Part shown: one piece after another, positions 16,045-23,787 of the stretch
How positions within the stretch are numbered: position 1 is the first letter of the stretch
Layout: every line of letters starts with the position of its first letter
NCBI GenBank assembly: GCA_964426355.1
Contig: CAYRRA010000013.1
Location: 1-38,907 of the forward strand
DNA length: 38,907 bases
Direction of reading: 5' to 3'
DNA from: JAJFTV01 sp964426355
Lineage (GTDB): Bacteria > Chloroflexota > Anaerolineae > Anaerolineales > Anaerolineaceae
Program-made: the position numbers and the translations under genes
The notes under the pieces: generated by a model
Database searches by the model: none
What the model saw: only the letters and a program-made list of their open reading frames with translations
Told to the model about the DNA's origin: nothing

Positions 16045-17586
16045 TTATATAACCTCCAAACCTTTAATCGGTAGGTGAATGAAACCCCCACCGTTACCGG
16101 AGAAGAAACATTCAACTTCACAAGCCAGGCATTCGGTACATTTTCCGCGTTCTGCATCTTCAGGACTGATATTCAACACCGGGACATCTTCGCTCAGTGA
16201 AAGTACCTTGCCTGCGCAGGCTTCGATACACACTTTTGAACTGCATTTTCGGCAAAGATCATAATCAAAAGATACTGTTCCACCTGTGACTGTGTGAAAA
16301 GAATGGGATGCATTTTTTTCAGAGCTACCAAAGGTTGAGTCTATACAAACCTTTTCGGCACCCCTCTCCTGATCATTCACAAGAACACACAAACGTTCAG
16401 CACAAAAGTCTGGAGAATCATCTTTTCCATAAGCTTCGAGTTTCACTGGAAGAAATGATCTGGCGTTTTCAATGATGCGAATGGCTTGTTCTTCCGCATT
16501 TCCACCCAGTCTGATTACTGCCGGAACGGACAGTCGCTGCTCCAAAAAAGCTTTTACCAATCCCCGTGCGCTATGATACTGTTCTTGTGAAGCCACCCCT
16601 GACCCAGATGCGAAATACCCATCAATCCCTTTCTGCGCCAGGATTATTCGAGCAGCACGATAGACTTTTGATGCTGGCGGGTTACCGGAAGTATCGACAA
16701 AGTTTGCCAATCTGAAACCCTTTTGGATCAATGCATCCATACTCATCATTGATCCGCCCCCACCAGCGCCATGGAACCCAATCACTCCATCACCCTTCGC
16801 AAAACCCTGTTCCATTTGAATAAAAAAGAAGGTTCCGCGATAATCAGATTTTTCAACTTCCCAGGCTACTTTTTCGAGGTAAGTGGGGGGACGGTCAAAC
16901 TCACGAGCAAGTTCAATGTTCAACTCAGGAAAACGATATACCGCATTGTCATCAATCGTAAAGCGGCAGTCTGCTGCCAAAAGCTTGCCATCTGTAGTCA
17001 GCACAATGGGGTTGATTTCCAATGCACGCGCATGGTATGTTTTTGCAGCAAGGTACAATTTCACCAACAATCCAGCCAGGTCAGATTGCAGCTTACCAGT
17101 TATGCCTGTATGCCGAATCAAATCACGCACCTGGTATTCTTTTAGACCCATGGTTGGGTCAATCCATATCTTTGATACCGATTCGGGGAATTGCTTACTG
17201 ATTTCTTCCACGCCTGAACCACCTCTGGAAGAAAAAATCATCACCGGCATCTGTGCTGACGCATCAATGATGACGCCAGCATAAAACTCGCTTTCAATTT
17301 CCAGCTTTTGCTCAACCAGGACCTGCTCGATTGAAAATTGATTAATTTGCTTCCCAATCAATTCACCAGCAATTTCTTGGACTGCGCTTGGGCTTGAAGC
17401 AAAACGAATCAGCCCTAATCCAGCACGCCCTGTCACCCAGGCTTGCGCTTTGACAACGACCTCCCCGGTAAGTTCTTCTTTGAGTGACTGACAATCCTTA
17501 ACATCTTTTACCACTTGACCGATGGGGATGGGGATACCAAATTTTTGAAGGATCTCTTTTCCTTGAAATTCATGAATCTTCGCCAC
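16045..17586 (-). CDS. SucC-like CoA ligase beta subunit fused to a two-cluster ferredoxin domain
   Basis: A 513-residue protein. Residues about 1-230 form the ATP-grasp part (HEFQGKEILQKFGIPIP, then ALEINPIVL...AADCRF), and about 250-390 the CoA-ligase part (NFVDTSGNP, IIL). A C-terminal extension from about 436 carries eight cysteines: C445, C448, C453 and C457 (CX2CX4CX3C), then C483, C486, C489 and C493 (CX2CX2CX3C). This fits two 4Fe-4S clusters. Typical SucC proteins are about 390 residues and have no such domain. The GTG start has AAAGGAG seven bases upstream. The fusion suggests that ligase activity is tied to, or sensed by, an electron carrier; that is inference. It is the first enzyme gene after the IclR regulator. 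Confidence 0.85.
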   Translation of the reverse strand: MAKIHEFQGKEILQKFGIPIPIGQVVKDVKDCQSLKEELTGEVVVKAQAWVTGRAGLGLIRFASSPSAVQEIAGELIGKQINQFSIEQVLVEQKLEIESEFYAGVIIDASAQMPVMIFSSRGGSGVEEISKQFPESVSKIWIDPTMGLKEYQVRDLIRHTGITGKLQSDLAGLLVKLYLAAKTYHARALEINPIVLTTDGKLLAADCRFTIDDNAVYRFPELNIELAREFDRPPTYLEKVAWEVEKSDYRGTFFFIQMEQGFAKGDGVIGFHGAGGGGSMMSMDALIQKGFRLANFVDTSGNPPASKVYRAARIILAQKGIDGYFASGSGVASQEQYHSARGLVKAFLEQRLSVPAVIRLGGNAEEQAIRIIENARSFLPVKLEAYGKDDSPDFCAERLCVLVNDQERGAEKVCIDSTFGSSEKNASHSFHTVTGGTVSFDYDLCRKCSSKVCIEACAGKVLSLSEDVPVLNISPEDAERGKCTECLACEVECFFSGNGGGFIHLPIKGLEVI

Positions 17587-17608
17587 GCATTTCTCCTTTC
17601 GATATCCC

Positions 17609-18391
17609 CTAAAGACAGAATTCTATACCAATGCCAGATGATTGGTAAATTTGTTCCAAGTGCCGTGCAATTACAACCAGTTTTTTTCCTGTTTCATCGA
17701 TATCCAGTTTTCTCAACCTGATTTCAGGACCAATCAGACTGATTGCTGCCCTGGTCACTCCGTGCGAATCCCGCAAAGGCGCAGAGATGGATGCCCCACC
17801 CTCGATACGTTCCGAAAAGCTATACGCAAATCCCTTTTCACGGATTGAATAAAGTTCTTTTTGCAAAGCTTCGGGATCATCAATCGTTCTCTCTGTAATT
17901 TTTGTCGACTTCAAAATTTCGATGATACTTTGCTGATCATCCAACCCAGAAAATGCCAGGATCACCTTCCCGGTTCCCGCCCAGTGAAGGTAATACTTCT
18001 CTCCTAAAACCGGGTTCACCCGGTACTCATGTGAACACATGGCTTGAGCGACAAACATATACTGGTTTCCGATTTTCACTGCCAATGCTGCGGTTTCCTT
18101 GAGTTCTTCTTTAATTTGTTCCAGATATGGACGAGCAATGTTAATTAATTCCCACTGTCCTGCAGCGGAAAATGATAGTTCGATTAATTTGTATCCAAAG
18201 GTATATTGCTCTGAAGATACCTCTTTCCGCAAATATCCTTTTGCGCAAAGGGTTTCCAGGATGCGGAAAGCCGTACTCTTCGCCAATCCCGTCCCCTTAC
18301 TGATTGCCGAAACACCGGCTGTGCCCCCGCATTGGCGCAAATATTCCAACACTTCAATGGCTCTCACGATTGCTCTGACATGTTCATCCAT
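17609..18391 (-). CDS. IclR-family transcriptional regulator
   Basis: A 260-residue regulator with an N-terminal winged helix-turn-helix (residues about 5-65; VSAISKGTGLAKSTAFRILETL) and a C-terminal effector-binding domain (from about 80, with GTGKVILAF, SFSERIEGGASISAPL and AAISLIG). IclR proteins bind small organic acids and control nearby catabolic genes. It is the first gene of the leftward operon, 22 bases before the SucC-like gene, and probably controls itself and the whole operon. The ATG has AGGTGG nine bases upstream. A near-palindromic set of GTTCC/GGAAC boxes lies just upstream. Confidence 0.92.
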   Translation of the reverse strand: MDEHVRAIVRAIEVLEYLRQCGGTAGVSAISKGTGLAKSTAFRILETLCAKGYLRKEVSSEQYTFGYKLIELSFSAAGQWELINIARPYLEQIKEELKETAALAVKIGNQYMFVAQAMCSHEYRVNPVLGEKYYLHWAGTGKVILAFSGLDDQQSIIEILKSTKITERTIDDPEALQKELYSIREKGFAYSFSERIEGGASISAPLRDSHGVTRAAISLIGPEIRLRKLDIDETGKKLVVIARHLEQIYQSSGIGIEFCL

Positions 18392-18397
18392 TATTTT

Positions 18398-18422
18398 GTT
18401 CCACCTGACAGAACGTTGTTCC
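18398..18422 (-). promoter_or_regulatory. candidate IclR operator between -10 box and start codon
   Basis: On the minus strand the segment contains GGAAC, then GTTCTGTCA, then GGAAC, so GAAC-AAC-GTTC and GTTC-N9-GAAC inverted repeats are nested in 25 bases. It covers the expected transcript start and the ribosome-binding site of the IclR gene. That is a common place for autoregulation. IclR operators are short inverted repeats, which fits, but no specific consensus was tested. Confidence 0.4.
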
Positions 18423-18429
18423 GTTTTTA

Positions 18430-18435
18430 ATTATA
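18430..18435 (-). promoter_or_regulatory. -10 box (TATAAT) of the IclR operon promoter
   Basis: A perfect TATAAT on the minus strand stands 39 bases before the IclR start codon. The hexamer 17 bases upstream (TCAATT) is a poor -35, and it falls within the terminator stem of the upstream peptidase operon. A weak -35 would fit a promoter that needs an activator. Confidence 0.5.
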
Positions 18436-18447
18436 CTCCATTAAATA

Positions 18448-18481
18448 AAAACAATTGATCCAAAGAGTGGTCAATTGTTTT
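18448..18481 (-). terminator. terminator of the M42 peptidase operon
   Basis: A stem of about 13 pairs (AAACAATTGATCC with GGTCAATTGTTT, one T-G pair) has a loop of about eight bases and T-runs on both outer sides. Transcribed leftward it follows the last M42 gene (stop at 18505) and precedes the IclR promoter. It therefore isolates the nine-gene operon from the peptidase operon. Confidence 0.8.
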
Positions 18482-18504
18482 TTGCTAGAATTTTACAACT
18501 TACC

Positions 18505-19539
18505 TTATTCTTTAAAACCAACCCAATCCTTCAAACCTGCATGGACTAACTCAACAAGATTCTCCCAATCCATTATCCTCGCGATTCCAACAGCCGTATG
18601 GACATTTCTACTCGGCACAGAAATTGAGATGCTTGGAATACCTTCGTGCTGCTGGTGAATAACACCTGCATCTGTTCCGCCACTACCTGCCTGTCTCAAC
18701 TGAAACGGAATCTGGTATTTTTCAGCAGTCGTGATGAAATGCTGGATCAAACGCGCATCGGAAATTGTTGCCCGATCCATCGTGTAAATTGCGGGTCCAT
18801 GTCCCAGGCGCGTGTTGTAAAGGGTGTTTTCTCCTTCGCTTACCGGATAATCATTCGCAGGAGTGGAATCAATGGCAATGCCAATATCCGGGTGGATGTT
18901 GTAAGCAGCGACCTGTGCACCGCGTCCGCCTATCTCTTCCTGGCATGTGAAGACATAATAACAGTCCAGGTGCTCAGGTGATACTTTCAACAATTCAATT
19001 AACGTGGCAACTCCCAGCCGGTCATCCAACGCTTTACCAAACAAGCTTACTCCGTTCTCCCAAAATTCGGTTGCAAAAACGGCTCGGTCACCTAACTTCA
19101 CTTTTGTTTGTGGTCCCACGTCAATCCGCAGCGTCTCTAATGGGATAGCTGTCTTGCGTTGTTCTGATGTAGTTAAATGAATCGCCCGCGCACCGATAAC
19201 ACCAGGGATTCGCTCCTTCCCAACATATACTGCTTTACCGGGAAGTTGGCGCACATCGATCCCGCCTACACATTCAAACTGATATAAACCGTCTCCATCA
19301 TCGGCAGTAATCATAAAACCGATTTCATCCATGTGAGCTGCAAACATCACCTTCTTTGCGCCTTCAACTTTTGCTTTCTTTCGGGCAATCACATTCCCAA
19401 GGGCATCTTCACTTACTTCATCGGCGATTTCTTTCACCTGTTCCAGGATAAGCTCGCGCACACTCCCCTCTGCCCCTGACACGCCGCTCGCATCCGACAA
19501 TTTTTTCAGGTTCTCGATTTGCTCTCTTTCGATCTTCAT
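18505..19539 (-). CDS. M42 family metallopeptidase (third of three)
   Basis: A 344-residue M42 aminopeptidase/endoglucanase-family protein. Members usually form twelve-subunit tetrahedral shells that trim peptides in the cytoplasm. Co-catalytic metal residues can be seen: His and Asp in AAHMDEIGFM, Asp in ALDDRLGV, the Glu pair in TCQEEIGGRGA, Asp in IDSTPAND, and His in VPSRNVHTAV. The ATG at 19539 has GAGGTGA eight bases upstream and lies 14 bases after the preceding peptidase stop. A longer reading from 19566 would overlap that gene. Specificity cannot be read from sequence. It ends the operon and is followed by a terminator. Confidence 0.88.
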   Translation of the reverse strand: MKIEREQIENLKKLSDASGVSGAEGSVRELILEQVKEIADEVSEDALGNVIARKKAKVEGAKKVMFAAHMDEIGFMITADDGDGLYQFECVGGIDVRQLPGKAVYVGKERIPGVIGARAIHLTTSEQRKTAIPLETLRIDVGPQTKVKLGDRAVFATEFWENGVSLFGKALDDRLGVATLIELLKVSPEHLDCYYVFTCQEEIGGRGAQVAAYNIHPDIGIAIDSTPANDYPVSEGENTLYNTRLGHGPAIYTMDRATISDARLIQHFITTAEKYQIPFQLRQAGSGGTDAGVIHQQHEGIPSISISVPSRNVHTAVGIARIMDWENLVELVHAGLKDWVGFKE

Positions 19540-19553
19540 TGTCTTCACCTCTT

Positions 19554-20615
19554 TCAATCCTCCCATCGAATCCCAGCGACTTCTTCATCCCCCAGCCAGG
19601 TGATAAATTCTGCCAACAGACGTCCAACACGTTCTACATCTTTCAAGCTCAACGTCTCAACTGGCGTATGCATATATCGTAAGGGAATGCTCAAAACCAT
19701 GCTTGGGCGACCACCTCTCACTACCTGAAGAGCGTAACCGTCCGTTCCAGAATGGGTGGGCATCATCTCGTCCTGGTGAGTGATTTCAAGTTCTTCTGCC
19801 AGTTCTTTCATTTTCCGATACATCCACGGGTGAACGTTGGGACCCATTCCCAATACCACGCCTTTCCCCATGTCGGCAATACTCTTTTCGCCGGTTCCGG
19901 GTCCTTTTGCATGGGTAACATCAATTGCTATTCCCAACGTCGGGTTCAACCCATAGCCAGAGGTAAAGGCGCCTTTCAGCCCTACCTCTTCTTGCACCGT
20001 CGCCACCGCCCAGACATCCCATTGGTGAACACGTTTCCGCAAGATTTCCAGGCATATCGTGATCGCTGTAACTGCTGCACGATCATCCATTGTATGTCCA
20101 CTCATCACCCCTTCCCCCAGTTCAAGAGGTCTTTGACCAAACGAGACCAAATCACCCGGTCGAATTTTCTCTTTAACCGCTTCTGCAGTCAACCCCGTAT
20201 CCACATACAGTTCAGCCAATCCAAATGGGGTTCCCGCTCGATGCGTTTCCAGTAATCGATCAGGTGGTTGAATGACCACGCCTTTCAGCACTTCGCGCCC
20301 ATGCACAAATACTTCTTGTCCTGGCATTACACGCGGGTCCACTCCACCTACATCGGTTATACGAAGAAATTCTCCTTCAATACCGGTCACAATCAATCCA
20401 ATTGCATCGATATGACCTGCTAACAACACGCTTTTTCGTGGTGTGTTACCGGATCCCTTCTTCAACCCTTCCACGCTGCCAAGCCGGCTAATTTGCACTT
20501 CGTCAACTAACCCAACCCATTTTTTCTCAACGATACTGCGTACTTCCCCCTCATGCCCAGAAAGCCCGGCGGCTGAGATCATCTCCTTAAGAAATTCTTT
20601 CATTTCTTCTTTCAT
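19554..20615 (-). CDS. M42 family metallopeptidase (second of three)
   Basis: A 353-residue M42 protein. Metal and catalytic landmarks are AGHIDAIGLIV (His, Asp; Ala replaces the Glu usual at DEIG), TMDDRAAV, VQEEVGLKGA, AIDVTHAKG, and IPLRYMHTPVE. The DAIG change next to the first metal ligand sets it apart from its two neighbours, which read DEIG. The segment with HSGTDGYA is typical of the family. The ATG at 20615 has AGGGTGAT upstream, ten bases after the stop of the first peptidase. It probably forms homo- or mixed oligomers with its neighbours, which is inference. Confidence 0.88.
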   Translation of the reverse strand: MKEEMKEFLKEMISAAGLSGHEGEVRSIVEKKWVGLVDEVQISRLGSVEGLKKGSGNTPRKSVLLAGHIDAIGLIVTGIEGEFLRITDVGGVDPRVMPGQEVFVHGREVLKGVVIQPPDRLLETHRAGTPFGLAELYVDTGLTAEAVKEKIRPGDLVSFGQRPLELGEGVMSGHTMDDRAAVTAITICLEILRKRVHQWDVWAVATVQEEVGLKGAFTSGYGLNPTLGIAIDVTHAKGPGTGEKSIADMGKGVVLGMGPNVHPWMYRKMKELAEELEITHQDEMMPTHSGTDGYALQVVRGGRPSMVLSIPLRYMHTPVETLSLKDVERVGRLLAEFITWLGDEEVAGIRWED

Positions 20616-20625
20616 GACATCACCC

Positions 20626-21636
20626 TTAGTTTAGTTCCACCGGCTGGCTCACCAATTCCACCAGTAGTTTTACGCAGTTCAAGACATCCTCGTAATCTAC
20701 CATTTCCGATGGTGTGTGGACATACCTTGTTGGCACAGAAATACAGCCTGCTGGAACACCGCTCCGTGTGAGGTTAATCGCCCCACCATCTGTACCACCG
20801 GCAGAGATCACTTCATATTGATGGGGAATACCGATTTTTTCTGCAGCATTACCCATCCACTTCACCACCCTGGGATCCACAACCAATGACATATCTTTTG
20901 CCTTAATTGCAGGTCCTTTTCCAAGTTTGACATCATTGAACGCGCCTTTGGGGGTATCCAATGTTGGGGTGACATCGATTGCAAAACCAATTTCTGGGTC
21001 AATCGCGTATGCCGATGTAGTCGCGCCGCGCAACCCGACTTCTTCTTGCGTGCTAAAAACGAAATAAACTTCATTCACAGTCGATTTCATCTCTTTGAGA
21101 CCCTGTACCATGATGGCAGTTGCGATACGGTCATCCATCGCTTTTGAAACCAATCGTTTTCCAAGGTCTTCGAAGGGGCGGTCAAATGCGGCTACCTGAC
21201 CTACTTTTACAGGGCAGTCATCACGGCTTGTAGCGCCTACGTCAATATACATCTTATCAAGTGAAGGGCGTTCCATGCCGAAGAAACTACCAAAATTCGC
21301 AAACTCAACCATCACTACCCCCGCGGTGCCATCCATAAAGCGTACCCGCGACCCGATGCAAGTGAATGGATTTACGCCGCCAACATTGGTGAATCGGACA
21401 AAACCGTTTTCATCGACATGAGTCACCATGATACCGATTTCATCCATGTGTCCGGCAACCATGATGCGTTTACTCTTTTCAGTTTTTTCCCCTTTGCGAG
21501 CGATCAGGTTGCCCAAATTATCTACGCGTATTTCATCAACATACGCCTGCACTTCTGAGCGGATCAGTTCTCGCACGTTCTCCTCAAAACCAGATGGTCC
21601 TGTCGCCTCAACCAACTTCTTAATTAAGTCTTTCAT
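20626..21636 (-). CDS. M42 family metallopeptidase (first of three)
   Basis: A 336-residue M42 peptidase with the full family set: H63 and D65 in AGHMDEIG, D169 in AMDDR, E198/E199 in STQEEVG, D221 in IDVTP, and H307 in TRYVHTPSE. The start is the ATG at 21636, which has an ideal AGGAGGT six bases upstream and begins MKDLIKKLVEATGPSG as the family does. The frame stays open 74 codons further, but that part is the promoter region. A promoter-like pair lies at 21678-21707. It is the first gene of the three-peptidase operon. Confidence 0.9.
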   Translation of the reverse strand: MKDLIKKLVEATGPSGFEENVRELIRSEVQAYVDEIRVDNLGNLIARKGEKTEKSKRIMVAGHMDEIGIMVTHVDENGFVRFTNVGGVNPFTCIGSRVRFMDGTAGVVMVEFANFGSFFGMERPSLDKMYIDVGATSRDDCPVKVGQVAAFDRPFEDLGKRLVSKAMDDRIATAIMVQGLKEMKSTVNEVYFVFSTQEEVGLRGATTSAYAIDPEIGFAIDVTPTLDTPKGAFNDVKLGKGPAIKAKDMSLVVDPRVVKWMGNAAEKIGIPHQYEVISAGGTDGGAINLTRSGVPAGCISVPTRYVHTPSEMVDYEDVLNCVKLLVELVSQPVELN

Positions 21637-21677
21637 AATACCTCCTGGAATCATTTGTGGTTTTTTCAACAACGATA

Positions 21678-21707
21678 ATCCTATCACGAAAGTTGGGAAA
21701 TCATCAA
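21678..21707 (-). promoter_or_regulatory. candidate promoter of the M42 operon
   Basis: Read leftward, TTGATG (21707-21702) and TAGGAT (21683-21678) are 18 bases apart and lie about 40 bases before the ATG at 21636. Both hexamers match the sigma-70 consensus at four of six positions. It is a plausible promoter without experimental or comparative support. Confidence 0.35.
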
Positions 21708-21746
21708 TACGATTACCACTTTTATGTGTATTCATGAAAACAACTA

Positions 21747-21774
21747 TTGCTAAACACAAAAACTCGTGCATAAT
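21747..21774 (+). promoter_or_regulatory. candidate promoter of the aminotransferase gene
   Basis: TTGCTA at 21747-21752 and CATAAT at 21769-21774 are 16 bases apart, the latter one base from TATAAT. The start codon lies 66 bases after the -10 box and has AAAGGAAGG upstream. The pair stands back to back with the leftward promoter of the M42 operon. Confidence 0.4.
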
Positions 21775-21840
21775 AGTACTAATAGTTCGTGACTGTTTTA
21801 TTGTCTCAAGAGGGTAGTTGTTTTTCCAAAGGAAGGAATA

Positions 21841-23019
21841 ATGATATCTCGCTTTCATTCAACTTATACTTATACAGACCTCAATAAGAGTCTCATACGT
21901 AGTTTTAGAAAAGAAATATCTACAGAGTTAGCTGAAGTTCTTAAAAAGATGTATCACGTCAAACATGTTTTCCTGTTGGAAAATGGAAAAACTGCAATCA
22001 CCGTGTTGCTTAAGGCGTTCGCCAATCCTGGTGGCGTTTTAACACCCGCATATAACTGCATCGCTGTTCCACAAGCAATCGCCCAGGCTGGTTATACACC
22101 GATGTTTGTTGATTCCATAAAAGGCAGCCTGAATGTTTCAATCGACGACTTTATAAACTCCATCACGGCACAAGTAACGGTTCTCATGCCAGTTCACCTT
22201 TTTGGAATTCCTTGGGGAATGGAAGAGTTTTTACAGAAGTGGTCAAATCGGGAGGCGCTCCTGGTAGAAGATGTTGCTCCAGCATTTGGAGCCAGGTTAA
22301 ATGGAAAACTGGCAGGGCAGTTTAGTGACGCATGTATTATTAGCTTCCATTGGACTAAACCCTTATCGGGGGAAACAGGGGGGGCTCTATTGACAAACGA
22401 TGATCAATTGGCTTCAAATATCCAAAGGGTGTTGAACGATGCACATTCTCCAAATGACCGTGCATTGATGTTCATCCGGACATGGATTCGTAAAATTTTC
22501 ACAGAACGAAGTGTCTACCCAGTCACGCGACGGGTACATTCATTGCTAAAAGGTGAAGAAATGTATGAAATTGTTCCAGTCGAAAATCAAGGAAAACACA
22601 CTCACTTCTCATTAATGTCGCCATTTGCGTGTGCGCTGGTAATGGAGCAATTAGGTCAGTTTGATAGGAACCTTTCCAGGAGAAATGCCATCGTCGAAAT
22701 CTACCAGTCTAACTTAGAAGCGTTAAAAAACGTTGTACTGCCTTCTTTACCTGAAAACAGTCTTCCAAGCTGGATACAATATCCTGTTTTGGTGAATAAT
22801 AAATTGGGGCTGTATAAACACATGCAGCATAATGGCGTAGATGTAACCTGGTCATATCGATACTCCTGCCCTGAAACGTATAGCGATCAGTTTTTTCCAA
22901 ATTCTTTGAATATTGCAAAAAGTATCATCGGTTTACCAACATATCCAACCTTGACCGACCAGGAGGCAGATAAGATTGGTAAAATAGCGAGAGAATACAT
23001 TTCTCGAAAAGTGTCATAA
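21841..23019 (+). CDS. DegT/DnrJ/EryC1-type PLP-dependent aminotransferase
   Basis: A 392-residue fold-type I PLP enzyme of the sugar-aminotransferase group. D144 in LLVEDVAPAFGA should bind the pyridine nitrogen, and K173 in SFHWTKPLSGETGG should form the Schiff base. The N-terminal part has NGKTAI and LTPAYNCIAVPQAI, the usual TPAYNC-type region for a cell-surface sugar aminotransferase. The ATG at 21841 has AAAGGAAGG eight bases upstream. No other sugar-biosynthesis gene is adjacent, so the sugar substrate and the pathway are unknown. The unknown protein at 23098 follows after 78 bases. Confidence 0.82.
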   Translation: MISRFHSTYTYTDLNKSLIRSFRKEISTELAEVLKKMYHVKHVFLLENGKTAITVLLKAFANPGGVLTPAYNCIAVPQAIAQAGYTPMFVDSIKGSLNVSIDDFINSITAQVTVLMPVHLFGIPWGMEEFLQKWSNREALLVEDVAPAFGARLNGKLAGQFSDACIISFHWTKPLSGETGGALLTNDDQLASNIQRVLNDAHSPNDRALMFIRTWIRKIFTERSVYPVTRRVHSLLKGEEMYEIVPVENQGKHTHFSLMSPFACALVMEQLGQFDRNLSRRNAIVEIYQSNLEALKNVVLPSLPENSLPSWIQYPVLVNNKLGLYKHMQHNGVDVTWSYRYSCPETYSDQFFPNSLNIAKSIIGLPTYPTLTDQEADKIGKIAREYISRKVS

Positions 23020-23097
23020 TTACATGAATTTTAAAAAGATCATTACATAAATTATGAACGGGCAAAAAACCCCAAAATAAAGGCTTTCTATACATTG

Positions 23098-23787
23098 ATG
23101 AACAAGATCGGAACCCTATCGGAAAATTCACTACATGCGGAGATCAAAAAAATCCTTCTCCAGGAAAATGACAGGATAGAAGAAAAAGTAAAGCAATACA
23201 TTATCGATATTGTTCGTGGTGATGCTCTGATCGAAATACAAACTTCAAGTTTCTATAAACTCAAACCCAAGCTAACCACTCTTCTGTGCGACTATCCAAT
23301 TCAAATCGTTCACCCTATCCCTGTGGAGAAATGGATAACCCGTCAAGATCAGGGAGGAGGCATGCTCTCCCGAAGAAAATCACCCCAAAGAAAATCGATT
23401 TTTCATGTTTTCAACCAGTTAATCTATTTGACAGACTTCCTGATTCATCCTAATTTGTCTTTGCAAGTTTTATTGATCCATCAAGACGATTTCCTGATGA
23501 ACGATGGAAAAGGCTCCTGGCGGCGAAAAGGCTGGAGCCTTACCGATCAGCATCTGATAAAAATAGTTGACCAATACCATCTTCAGTCAAAAGAAGATTA
23601 TCTAGATTTACTTCCACCTCAACTTGCCTCCAGCTTCACCACCAGCGACCTCGCGCGTGAAGCAACATGTCCAATTCGTTTAGCTCGGAAAATCTCTTAC
23701 ACGCTAGCGCGAATCGGTGTGCTCACGCTGATCGGCAAGGATGGCAAACAGAACCGCTATACAAAAACCAATCTTACGAACAACTAA
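23098..23787 (+). CDS. hypothetical protein with nuclease-like motif and C-terminal winged helix
   Basis: A 229-residue protein I cannot place firmly. Near the N-terminus D42-(x)3-E46-I-Q48 (DALIEIQ) followed by SSFYKLKPKL resembles the D...ExK/Q core of PD-(D/E)XK nucleases, with Gln in place of Lys. A basic stretch follows (SRRKSPQRKS). The C-terminus (TTSDLAREATCPIRLARKI, then IGKDGKQNRY) looks like a winged helix. A DNA- or RNA-processing role is inference. The start is ATG 23098 or the adjoining TTG 23095; the ribosome-binding site is weak. Its stop TAA overlaps the stop of the convergent cheX gene, so the two share four bases. Confidence 0.7.
   Translation: MNKIGTLSENSLHAEIKKILLQENDRIEEKVKQYIIDIVRGDALIEIQTSSFYKLKPKLTTLLCDYPIQIVHPIPVEKWITRQDQGGGMLSRRKSPQRKSIFHVFNQLIYLTDFLIHPNLSLQVLLIHQDDFLMNDGKGSWRRKGWSLTDQHLIKIVDQYHLQSKEDYLDLLPPQLASSFTTSDLAREATCPIRLARKISYTLARIGVLTLIGKDGKQNRYTKTNLTNN

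Noticed and set aside
9488..18391. Reading the operon as leucine biosynthesis because of LeuC/LeuD/LeuB-type proteins.
   Set aside because: There is no leuA, and the genes are mixed with CoA-ligase, lyase and IclR genes, which do not belong to leucine synthesis.
19752..20255. A 167-residue plus-strand frame opposite the second M42 peptidase.
   Set aside because: Cys/His/Phe-rich shadow of a gene with complete metal-ligand motifs.
21637..21858. A 74-residue N-terminal extension of the first M42 peptidase.
   Set aside because: AGGAGGT stands just before the ATG at 21636, the extension is not M42-like, and it would overlap the aminotransferase start.
23014..23057. An 8-bp inverted repeat TCATAATT/AATTATGA after the aminotransferase gene.
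   Set aside because: It is short, AT-rich, has a 28-base spacer and no T-run, so chance is sufficient.
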